Shown in pieces: positions 1 through 5,005 of a stretch of 5,088 nucleotides of DNA. A model generated the notes under the pieces. The model made no database searches, was not told the DNA's origin, and saw nothing but the letters and a program-made list of their open reading frames with translations. This stretch comes from Planctomycetota bacterium (GTDB lineage Bacteria; Planctomycetota; UBA8108): the NCBI GenBank assembly GCA_016928605.1, contig JAFGKN010000009.1, forward strand, positions 1-5,088. Reading direction: 5' to 3'. The position numbers and the translations under genes are program-made. The stretch's first letter is position 1; each line of letters opens with the position of its first letter.

Positions 1-1089
1 CAGCTCCAGACGCTCGGCGAGCAGATCGACGTGCCCGTCTACTCGGAGGCGGGCGCGCGGCCGCCCCAGATCTGCCGCAACGCGGTGAAGGAGGCCCCGC
101 GCCTCGGCTGCGACACGGTCATCCTCGACACCGCCGGCCGCCTCCACATCGACGAGGAGATGATGGCCGAGGTGCGCGACGTCGCCCGCCTCGCGAAGCC
201 CCACGAGGTCTTCCTCGTCTGCGACGCCATGATGGGGCAGGACGCGGTCAAGAGCGCCCGCGAGTTCAACGAGCAGCTCGAGCTCACCGGCGTGATCCTC
301 ACCAAGCTCGACGGCGACGCGCGCGGCGGCGCGGCGCTCTCCGTCAAGGAGGTGACCGGCAAGCCGATCAAGTACGTCGGCGTGGGGGAGCGGCTCGAGG
401 AGACCCTCGATGAGTTCGATCCCGCGGGGATGGCGGGCCGCATCCTCGGCTTCGGCGACGTGCGCAAGCTGGTCGAGACCGCGCAGGAGCACGTCGACCG
501 CGCCGAGGCGGAGAAGATGCAGAAGGAGCTGCTCGAGGGGAGCTTCACGCTCGAGAGCTTCCTGAAGCAGCTCAAGGTCGTCCAGCGCATGCAGAAGGGA
601 ATGGGCGGCCTGAAGGGCATGCTGGGCATGCTGCCGGGGATGGGGGCTCTCGCGGGCGAGATGGATGTCGACGACAAGGACCTCGTCCACATCGAGGCGA
701 TCATCCAGTCGATGACGCGCAGGGAGCGGCAGCGGCCGGAGATCCTCAACACGTCGCGCCGCGACCGCATCGCCGGCGGCTGCGGGCTCGAGCGCATGGA
801 CGTGGACGACCTCCTGAAGCAGTTCTCGGCCATGCGCAAGATGATGGACCAGATGACCCGCGCCGGCGGCAAGGGGCCTCTGGGGAAGGTGAAGGACATG
901 ATGGGGGCGCGCCGCAAGCTCGCCGACATCGGCGGCATGATGCAGGAGATGGCCAGGACGACGCAGGGCCTCGAGCCGGGCCAGCGGCGCCTCAAGAAGG
1001 GGACTGCGGTCCAGCGGGTCTCGAAGGAGGAGATCAAGCGGCGGCGCAAGCAGGAGAGGCAGAACCGCCGGAGGAGCCGGAGGCACTGA
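1..1089 (+). CDS. ffh: Signal recognition particle GTPase Ffh (SRP54), 5'-truncated by window edge
   Basis: Ffh is the protein subunit of the signal recognition particle. With 4.5S/SRP RNA it binds signal sequences on nascent chains and, by GTP-dependent docking with FtsY, delivers ribosomes to the membrane. The frame is open from base 1, and 362 residues are visible. The missing N-terminus (about 145 residues by comparison with E. coli) would hold the N domain and P-loop. Seen here, in fragment numbering: DTAGRLHID (G3, 43-51), TKLDGDARGG (G4 and following, 101-110), GVGE (G5 region, 127-130), then the M domain. The M domain has a methionine-rich finger-loop segment (about 198-221) and the SRP-RNA-binding helix region with SRRDRIAGGCG (252-262) and LLKQFSAMRKMM (271-282). 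Beyond about residue 286 a Gly/Met-rich then strongly basic tail ends in RRRSRRH. The 3' end is duplicated downstream. The family call is certain from the motifs. Confidence 0.98.
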   Translation, partial: QLQTLGEQIDVPVYSEAGARPPQICRNAVKEAPRLGCDTVILDTAGRLHIDEEMMAEVRDVARLAKPHEVFLVCDAMMGQDAVKSAREFNEQLELTGVILTKLDGDARGGAALSVKEVTGKPIKYVGVGERLEETLDEFDPAGMAGRILGFGDVRKLVETAQEHVDRAEAEKMQKELLEGSFTLESFLKQLKVVQRMQKGMGGLKGMLGMLPGMGALAGEMDVDDKDLVHIEAIIQSMTRRERQRPEILNTSRRDRIAGGCGLERMDVDDLLKQFSAMRKMMDQMTRAGGKGPLGKVKDMMGARRKLADIGGMMQEMARTTQGLEPGQRRLKKGTAVQRVSKEEIKRRRKQERQNRRRSRRH

Positions 1090-1091
1090 TC
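1018..1091 (+). repeat. Copy 1 of a tandem repeat (3' end of ffh including its stop codon)
   Basis: This is the last 23 codons and stop of ffh plus two bases. It is the probable source unit of a direct repeat whose second copy lies 117 nt downstream. It encodes VSKEEIKRRRKQERQ followed by an Arg-rich end, and contains an AAGGAGG string at 1024-1030 that is coding (Lys-Glu-Glu) here. Confidence 0.9.
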
Positions 1092-1134
1092 GGCCCGGGA
1101 GGGATGGAGCCGCCCGCCGCCGGCGCTCGAGCAT

Positions 1135-1208
1135 GTCTCGAAGGAGGAGATCGAGCGCCGCCGCGAGCAGGAGAGGCAGAGCCGGCGGCGGAGCCGGAGG
1201 CACTGATC
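1135..1208 (+). repeat. Copy 2 of the ffh 3'-end repeat, in the intergenic region
   Basis: It matches 1018-1091 at 67 of 74 positions without gaps, at an offset of 117 nt (39 codons), so it stays in the ffh reading frame and repeats the TGA (1204-1206). It would encode VSKEEIERRREQERQS plus RRRSRRH, 20 of 23 residues identical to the Ffh tail. Of the seven substitutions, four are silent and three change residues (Lys to Glu twice, Asn to Ser). It lies after the ffh stop and has no start codon of its own in that frame. It is therefore best read as a gene-fragment duplication, not a gene. Copy 3 follows at lower identity. Confidence 0.9.
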
Positions 1209-1263
1209 CGCACCAACGGGCGGCGTCGCCCGGCGTCCGCGGCTTCGACCGGAGGGCCCGGCT

Positions 1264-1312
1264 CGAGGGCGCCGCGAGCGGGAGAGGCGGAACCGGCCGC
1301 CGGGTCAGGGGA
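1264..1312 (+). repeat. Decayed third copy of the ffh 3'-end repeat
   Basis: The core at 1271-1295 matches copy 2 (1160-1184) at 22 of 25 positions, and the offset of 111 nt again preserves the reading frame. Flanking bases are diverged, and the copy lacks the stop codon of the other two. In the ffh frame it reads GRRERERRNRP, recalling the ERRREQERQ segment of copy 2. The low-complexity Arg-codon composition makes chance similarity possible, but retained order, frame and spacing favour a true degenerate repeat. Confidence 0.6.
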
Positions 1313-1414
1313 TCGCGCGCGCCCCTGCCAGGGTCGCAAGTCTCATCTCTCCCAGGCGGATGGGGGATCGGCGCCCGGAGACCCCCGGCCGGGCCAGGCG
1401 CTCCGACTATCTCC

Positions 1415-1442
1415 TTGAACTCGCCCGCGCTTCTGGCATAAT
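1415..1442 (+). promoter_or_regulatory. Predicted sigma70-type promoter for rpsP-trmD-rplS
   Basis: TTGAAC (1415-1420, -35 like, 4-5 matches to TTGACA) and CATAAT (1437-1442, five of six to TATAAT) are separated by 16 nt. A TG at 1434-1435, one base before the -10 element, makes an extended -10. This is a rare AT-rich island in a very GC-rich intergenic stretch, placed about 100 nt upstream of the rpsP start. Transcription would begin near 1449, inside a pyrimidine run (1445-1459). Confidence 0.72.
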
Positions 1443-1542
1443 CACTTTTCTTTTTTCCCGCGGATCCCTCCTCGAGCACGCGCTGCGCGGCAGATGCTCT
1501 CCCGGGGGCGGCGGACACCGACACGACGGCGGAGACCTCCTC
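1443..1542 (+). promoter_or_regulatory. rpsP leader with pyrimidine tract and Shine-Dalgarno site
   Basis: This is the untranslated leader expected from the promoter above. It opens with a C/T-only run (1445-1459, ten T with interspersed C) at the expected start point. It ends with GGAG at 1531-1534, 8 nt before the rpsP ATG, which decides the start. A weak GAGCA (1474-1478)/TGCTC (1495-1499) pairing is the only stem I could see. The T run is not preceded by a GC hairpin, so I do not read it as a terminator for ffh. Confidence 0.5.
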
Positions 1543-1959
1543 ATGGCAGTCAGCTTGCGCCTGATGCGCATCGGCAAGACGAATCGGCCCTCTTACCGGC
1601 TCTGCGCCGTCGACTCGCGCAAGCCGCGGGGCGGCGCGTACATCGAGAGCTTCGGGTTCTACGATCCGTTCATCGCGGACGACAACAAGAAGGTCACCAT
1701 CGACAGGGTGAGGGCCGAGTACTGGCTGAGCGTCGGGGCGCGGCCGAGCGAGACCGTGATGAGCTTCCTGCGCAAGGCGCAGGTCTCCGGGCTCACCCGG
1801 CCGAAGAAGCCTAGCCGCCGCCGGCCGAAGCGCGAGGGCAAGACGGCGCTCAAGGGCAAGGCCGGCCAGAAGGCCAAGAAGGCCGCCCAGGCCAAGGCGA
1901 CGGGGCGCAAACCCCGCTGGAGCGCCAAGACGAGGACCGCCAAGGCGAAGACATCGTGA
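1543..1959 (+). CDS. rpsP: 30S ribosomal protein S16 with long basic C-terminal extension
   Basis: S16 is a small-subunit assembly protein that binds 16S rRNA in the body of the 30S particle. The protein is 138 residues. The conserved core is clear: SLRLMRIGKTNRPSYRL near the N-terminus, SRKPRGGAYIESFGFYDP (25-42) and RAEYWLSVGARPSETV (57-72). E. coli S16 has 82 residues. Here about 50 more follow, rich in Lys, Ala and Arg, with little other sequence complexity. The frame is open far upstream (from 1207), but the ATG at 1543 gives the family's standard N-terminus and has GGAG 8 nt upstream. The gene is the first of an rpsP-trmD-rplS group. The rimM gene that usually follows is missing, and trmD begins 207 nt later. 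Confidence 0.97.
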   Translation: MAVSLRLMRIGKTNRPSYRLCAVDSRKPRGGAYIESFGFYDPFIADDNKKVTIDRVRAEYWLSVGARPSETVMSFLRKAQVSGLTRPKKPSRRRPKREGKTALKGKAGQKAKKAAQAKATGRKPRWSAKTRTAKAKTS

Positions 1960-2088
1960 GACGGTCGCTCGGCGGCTTCCGGCGGCTCGCCCCAGGGCTG
2001 GCACCGGGCGCACGCCGCCGCCGGGAGAGAGATCGCCGGCTTCTTCTCGCTGGCGCAGAGGAGTGCAAGGAGAAGATCGCGGGCCGCG

Positions 2089-2121
2089 GCCAGCCGGAGG
2101 ATGCCCGGCAGCTCGGCTGGC
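2089..2121 (+). other. Stem-loop in the rpsP-trmD spacer
   Basis: GCCAGCCG (2089-2096) pairs with CGGCTGGC (2114-2121), an 8-bp perfect stem closed by a G-T wobble around a roughly 15-nt loop. It sits 45 nt upstream of the trmD ATG. No T run follows closely (the nearest is TTTT about 17 nt later), so it is not a standard terminator. Hairpins are common by chance at this GC content. The rest of 1960-2166 holds no recognisable gene and no strong Shine-Dalgarno motif before trmD. Confidence 0.4.
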
Positions 2122-2166
2122 GAGTGTGGATGAGAGGTTTTCGCGGAGTGTCCTCCGGTAGCGGCC

Positions 2167-2916
2167 ATGTCCCTTCAGTTCGACATCCTGACGATCTTCC
2201 CCGGCATGTTCCCCGGCGTGGTCGGGGAGAGCATCCTGGGCAGGGCGCGGGAGAAGGGGCTCTACGATGTCCACTTGACCGACCTGCGCGACTTCGCGCA
2301 CGACCGCCATCGCAGCATCGATGACCGGCCCTACGGCGGCGGGCCGGGCATGGTCTTCAAGCCGGAGCCGGTCTTCGAGGCCGTGGAGAGCGTCCTGGGC
2401 CGCAGGCGGGCGGATCCGGAGCGCACCCGCCGGCTGATCCTCACTCCGGAGGGGAAGAGGCTGGAGCAGGAGCACGTCCGCGATCTCGCCCGGGCGGAGT
2501 GGATCATCCTCTTGTGCGGCCACTACGAGGGCTTCGACGAGCGGATCTTCCTGGGCCTCGATTTCGAGCGGGTTTCCATCGGCGATTACGTGCTGTCCGG
2601 CGGCGAGATTCCGGCCCTGGTGATCCTCGATGCCGTCGTCCGCCTGCTGCCGGGAGCGCTCGGACATCCCGAATCGTCCCTCCAGGAATCGTTCGAGGAT
2701 GGCACCCTGGATCACCCTCAGTACACGCGACCGCCCGTCTTTCGCGGTATGGCGGTCCCGGAGGTGCTGCTCTCAGGAAACCACGCGGAGATCGCCGAGT
2801 GGCGCCGCCGCGAGGCGCTGCGCCGGACGCACGAGCGCCGCGAGGGCTCGCCGGGCGCACGCCCGCCGCAGCTCGAGGGCTCGACGGCGAAGTCGTTGGA
2901 GATAGAATCGTTCTGA
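2167..2916 (+). CDS. trmD: tRNA (guanine-N1-)-methyltransferase TrmD
   Basis: TrmD transfers a methyl group from S-adenosylmethionine to N1 of G37 in tRNAs with G36-G37, preventing +1 frameshifting. It is a cytosolic homodimer with a trefoil-knot (SPOUT) fold. The protein is 249 residues, against 255 in E. coli. Motifs in order: FDILTIFPGMF (5-15), DDRPYGGGPGMVF (52-64), LTPEG (92-96), LLCGHYEGFDERI (115-127), SIGDYVLSGGE (137-147), LDHPQYTRP (181-189, with Asp182 as the expected general base) and VPEVLLSGNH (197-206). Two deviations: the family's usual PQG is PEG (Glu95), and the C-terminal RRPDLL-like end is replaced by an unrelated Pro/Gly-containing tail. The ATG at 2167 gives the standard N-terminus but lacks a clear Shine-Dalgarno site. 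rplS follows after 84 nt. Confidence 0.97.
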   Translation: MSLQFDILTIFPGMFPGVVGESILGRAREKGLYDVHLTDLRDFAHDRHRSIDDRPYGGGPGMVFKPEPVFEAVESVLGRRRADPERTRRLILTPEGKRLEQEHVRDLARAEWIILLCGHYEGFDERIFLGLDFERVSIGDYVLSGGEIPALVILDAVVRLLPGALGHPESSLQESFEDGTLDHPQYTRPPVFRGMAVPEVLLSGNHAEIAEWRRREALRRTHERREGSPGARPPQLEGSTAKSLEIESF

Positions 2917-2945
2917 GTCGTCCTGAAGATCTCGGCGCGACGAGC

Positions 2946-2993
2946 CGGCGAGGCGTTCCTCGATCCGGTGGGTTCGAGGCTCGCCGAGGGGAG
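2946..2993 (+). promoter_or_regulatory. rplS leader hairpin abutting the rplS Shine-Dalgarno site
   Basis: CGGCGAG (2946-2952) pairs with CTCGCCG (2980-2986), and CCTCGA (2958-2963) with TCGAGG (2974-2979). The two helices (7 and 6 bp, no mismatches) stack continuously on the 3' side. On the 5' side there is a 5-nt bulge (2953-2957), and the loop has 10 nt. The stem's last base is next to AGGGGAG (2987-2993), the Shine-Dalgarno site 7 nt before the rplS ATG. This placement suggests control of rplS translation. A leader regulating L19 is known in Firmicutes, but I cannot claim this is the same motif. Confidence 0.55.
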
Positions 2994-3000
2994 ATGCAAG

Positions 3001-3450
3001 ATGAACCTGGTCAAAGAAATCGAGCAGAAATTCGCCAAGAAGGAGGCCCTCCCGGAGTTCCAGGTCGGCGATACGGTCGACGTCCACGTCCGGATCAAGG
3101 AGGGCGACAAGGAGCGCGTGCAGGTCTTCTCCGGCACGGTGATCAAGATCCAGGGCGGGCGAGGGATCCGGGGGACCTTCACCGTGCGGCGGATCGTGGC
3201 CGGCGAGGGTGTCGAGAGGACCTTCCCCTTCCACACGCCCTCGCTGCAGGACGTGCGCGTCAAGCGACCCGGCAAGGTCCGGCGCGCGCGGCTCTACTAT
3301 CTGAGGCAGCGCGTCGGCAAGGCCACGAAGGTCAAGGAGCGCCGGGTGGACATCCCGAAGAAGGGGGAGAAGGCGGCCGCGAAGCGCGGCGCGAAGAAAA
3401 AGAAGAAGGCGCCCGAGCAGCAGCCGGAAGCGGAGCCGGTCGCCGAGTAG
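3001..3450 (+). CDS. rplS: 50S ribosomal protein L19 with charged C-terminal extension
   Basis: L19 is a large-subunit protein located at the 30S-50S interface. The protein is 149 residues, against about 115 in most bacteria. The L19 core is unmistakable: FQVGDTVDVHVRIKEGDKER (20-39), VFSGTVIKIQGG (42-53), TFTVRRIVAGEGVERTFPFH (59-78), then GKVRRARLYYLRQRVGKA (91-108). From about residue 114 a Lys/Ala/Glu-rich tail with a run of five Lys (132-136) extends the protein. An ATG-like upstream in-frame start exists at 2968 (GTG region), but the ATG at 3001 matches the family N-terminus and has AGGGGAG 7 nt upstream. The leader hairpin ends exactly at that site. It is probably co-transcribed with rpsP and trmD. 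Confidence 0.97.
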   Translation: MNLVKEIEQKFAKKEALPEFQVGDTVDVHVRIKEGDKERVQVFSGTVIKIQGGRGIRGTFTVRRIVAGEGVERTFPFHTPSLQDVRVKRPGKVRRARLYYLRQRVGKATKVKERRVDIPKKGEKAAAKRGAKKKKKAPEQQPEAEPVAE

Positions 3451-3458
3451 CCCCCGCC

Positions 3459-3488
3459 GCGCGCCGCGGCCGACAGCGCGCCGCGCGC
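3459..3488 (+). other. GC-only hairpin after rplS (weak terminator or processing candidate)
   Basis: GCGCGC (3459-3464) pairs with GCGCGC (3483-3488). After a C-C mismatch, GCG (3466-3468) pairs with CGC (3479-3481), leaving a 10-nt loop. It starts 9 nt after the rplS stop. The following 28 nt are T-enriched for this window but have no run of T, so an intrinsic terminator is not demonstrated. Such pairs also arise by chance in GC-only sequence. Confidence 0.25.
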
Positions 3489-3563
3489 AGCTTCCTCTGC
3501 TCTTGATGTCTTGTCCCGCGGGTCGCCGCCCGTCACGGGAGGCAGGGTGTCCCTGGATCTCCG

Positions 3564-3974
3564 ATGCTCGATTGGCTGCGACGCCGGCGGCGGGGTGCCG
3601 CGCTGGGGCGGCGGGGCGAGCGGATCGCCGCGCGCTACCTGCGGCGGCGCGGGATGCGCATCCTCGCGCGCAATGTCCGCATGAGCCCCGGCGAGATCGA
3701 CCTCGTCGCGCTCGACGGCGGGAGCCTCGTCTTCGTGGAGGTGAAGTCGCGGGGCCCGGGGAGCTGGAGCACCGACCTGGAGAAGATCGACGCCGGAAAG
3801 CGGCGCGCGCTGAGCCGCGCGTGCCGGAAGTACCTGTCGGCCATCGGCTACGGGATCGGCGCGTGGCGCGTGGACGTGGTCTGCGTCGAGTTCCGAGAGG
3901 GGCTCCTCGGGCTGCGCGTCGCCGATGTCCGGTGGTACCCCTCGGCCTTCGACCCGATCCGGCGCGGCGTGTGA
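3564..3974 (+). CDS. yraN: YraN/UPF0102 family protein, putative endonuclease-like fold
   Basis: The exact biochemical role of this family is not settled. It has a restriction-endonuclease-like fold and is widely found near rplS and rnhB. The protein is 136 residues, about the usual family length. Seen: LGRRGERIAARYLRRRG (14-30), matching the family's GxxGExxAxxYLxxxG motif, NVRMSPGEIDLVALDGG (37-53) and LVFVEVKSR (55-63). Glu19, Asp46, Glu59 and Lys61 form the expected nuclease-like acidic/lysine set. AGKRRALSRACRKYL (77-91) and WRVDVVCVEF (101-110) complete the family pattern. The first 10 residues are Arg-rich. The ATG at 3564 has only a weak GGA about 6 nt upstream. It lies 113 nt after rplS, and rnhB, which often sits between them, is absent. 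Confidence 0.93.
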   Translation: MLDWLRRRRRGAALGRRGERIAARYLRRRGMRILARNVRMSPGEIDLVALDGGSLVFVEVKSRGPGSWSTDLEKIDAGKRRALSRACRKYLSAIGYGIGAWRVDVVCVEFREGLLGLRVADVRWYPSAFDPIRRGV

Positions 3975-4049
3975 CGGCGCGCGATGGCGCCGGCGGCCTC
4001 CGCGCAAGGAAGGGGGGAAATCCCCGCTGCGTTGCAGGCCCTCGAGAAG

Positions 4050-4055
4050 TACAAT
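4050..4055 (+). promoter_or_regulatory. Possible -10 element for rnc
   Basis: TACAAT is one base from TATAAT and stands out in GC-rich sequence. A start 7-9 nt downstream (4062-4064) would place the 5' end of the RNA at the base of the leader stem-loop. No good -35 lies at 16-18 nt (TTGCAG at 4032-4037 is only 12 nt away), so the call is weak. Confidence 0.3.
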
Positions 4056-4063
4056 CCAGCAGT

Positions 4064-4118
4064 CGATAACGGATATGCCGGAGCTGCGGCGGACGTGCCC
4101 GGCTCCAGCGCGTTATCG
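4064..4118 (+). promoter_or_regulatory. Extended stem-loop in the rnc leader, possible RNase III autoregulatory site
   Basis: CGATAACG (4064-4071) pairs perfectly with CGTTATCG (4111-4118). Beyond a 4-nt bulge (4072-4075), TGC (4076-4078) pairs with GCG-side bases 4108-4110 (one wobble). After a C-A mismatch, GGAGC (4080-4084) pairs with GCTCC (4102-4106), plus two more pairs (4085-4086 with 4100-4101), around a 13-nt loop. About 18 pairs form in total. The outer helix contains four A-T pairs, unusual here. Its last G is the first base of GGAG (4118-4121), 5 nt before an ATG at 4127 in the rnc frame. RNase III mRNAs in several bacteria are cleaved by RNase III in their leaders. Applying that here is inference. 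Confidence 0.55.
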
Positions 4119-4270
4119 GAGAAGCGATGCAGCATCGAGGTCGAGAGAGACCGGCCGGCCCGCGCGGCCTGTCCCTCCCGCCTTCGATGAGTCTCCCGCG
4201 GCCCGGAGCGGCGGCGATCCAGAGGATCGCGGTGCCGGCTCTCCGAGCCCGTCCCGTAGTGCAGGTCACC

Positions 4271-5005
4271 ATGGATCTCACGCAGTTGAGCGAGCCCGAG
4301 CTCGCTCGAATCCGTCTTTGCGAGGAGCGGATCGGCTACCGGTTCAAGGATCCTAGCTATCTCCACCAGGCCCTGACCCACTCCTCCATCAAGACCCCCG
4401 ACCACCCGTCCAACGAGCGTCTCGAGTTCCTGGGGGACTCGGTCCTGGGGCTGATCATGACCGAGTTCCTGTACAACTTCTTCCGCAGCCAGGACGAGGG
4501 CGCGCTGACGCAGATCAAGTCGGTCGTGGTCAGCACGTCGGTCCTCGCGAGCGAGAGCCAGCGCCTCCGGCTCGCGGAGCTCTACAACGTGGGCAAGGGC
4601 GTGAGCCGCAAGCAGAGACTGCCTCCCTCGCTGCTGGCCAACGTCTTCGAGGCGGTCGTCGCCGCCATCTACAAGGATGGCGGCCTCGAGCAGGCGCGGC
4701 GCTTCGTGCTCCGCAACATCTATCACCACGTGCTGGCCGTCGCGAACGACCGGCACATGAAGAACTACAAGTCCCTCCTGCAGCAGTACGCGCAGAAGGA
4801 GCTGAACCTGACGCCCACGTACCGGGTGACCTCGGAGAAGGGCCCCGATCACCAGAAGTACTTCGAGGTCGTCGCCGTCATCGGCAAGAAGCGGTACGCC
4901 GTCGGCTCAGGCCGGTCCAAGAAGGATGCCGAGCAGACCGCGGCCCGGCGCACCCTGCAGCAGCTCATGGCCGCCGAGAACGCCGAGAGCATCGCCATAT
5001 CGTGA
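4271..5005 (+). CDS. rnc: Ribonuclease III
   Basis: RNase III cleaves double-stranded RNA, processing rRNA precursors and structured mRNAs, as a homodimer using two Mg2+ per active site. From the ATG at 4271 the protein is 244 residues (E. coli 226). Nuclease domain: RIGYRF (20-25), ALTHSS (34-39), signature NERLEFLGDS (48-57) with Glu49, Glu52 and Asp56, DEG (75-77) with Glu76 matching E. coli Glu65, and SLLANVFEAVVAAIY (120-134) with Glu127 matching E. coli Glu117. The position of E. coli Asp114 is Asn124 here. The dsRNA-binding domain spans about 164-233 (KSLLQQYAQ, PTYRV, GSGRSKKDAEQTAA). The start is uncertain: 4127 has GGAG 5 nt upstream and would add 48 Arg/Pro/Ala-rich residues with lower GC3; 4187 is also possible. 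4271 gives a family-like N-terminus but only a weak AGG. The stop overlaps the next gene's GTG. Confidence 0.95.
   Translation: MDLTQLSEPELARIRLCEERIGYRFKDPSYLHQALTHSSIKTPDHPSNERLEFLGDSVLGLIMTEFLYNFFRSQDEGALTQIKSVVVSTSVLASESQRLRLAELYNVGKGVSRKQRLPPSLLANVFEAVVAAIYKDGGLEQARRFVLRNIYHHVLAVANDRHMKNYKSLLQQYAQKELNLTPTYRVTSEKGPDHQKYFEVVAVIGKKRYAVGSGRSKKDAEQTAARRTLQQLMAAENAESIAIS

Noticed and set aside
1141..1147. Perfect AAGGAGG Shine-Dalgarno-like string in repeat copy 2
   Set aside because: No start codon follows at suitable distance. The string is inherited from Lys-Glu-Glu codons of the ffh tail.
1371..1401. GC-rich inverted repeat GCGCC/GGCGC as terminator of ffh
   Set aside because: The stem is only 5 bp, the interior pairs poorly, and no T run follows directly. 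The T-rich run is about 45 nt away, beyond a promoter.
1207..1542. Frame open upstream of rpsP, allowing a longer S16 or a separate protein between ffh and rpsP
   Set aside because: Upstream residues have no likeness to S16, a promoter lies inside the stretch, and the ATG at 1543 has its own ribosome-binding site and the family N-terminus. High GC makes long stop-free stretches common.
2903..2908. TAGAAT as a -10 element for a separate rplS promoter
   Set aside because: No acceptable -35 at the right distance, and it lies within the last codons of trmD.
3529..3539. CCCG/CGGG hairpin before yraN
   Set aside because: A 4-bp stem with a 3-nt loop has no supporting context.
4014..4037. Small hairpins GGGG/CCCC and CTGC/GCAG upstream of rnc
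   Set aside because: Stems of 4 bp with no T tract are expected by chance.
2773..4281. Long minus-strand open frame of about 500 codons
   Set aside because: It lies antisense to rplS, yraN and parts of trmD, is Arg/Pro/Ala-rich and shows no domain. It is a typical shadow of high-GC genes.
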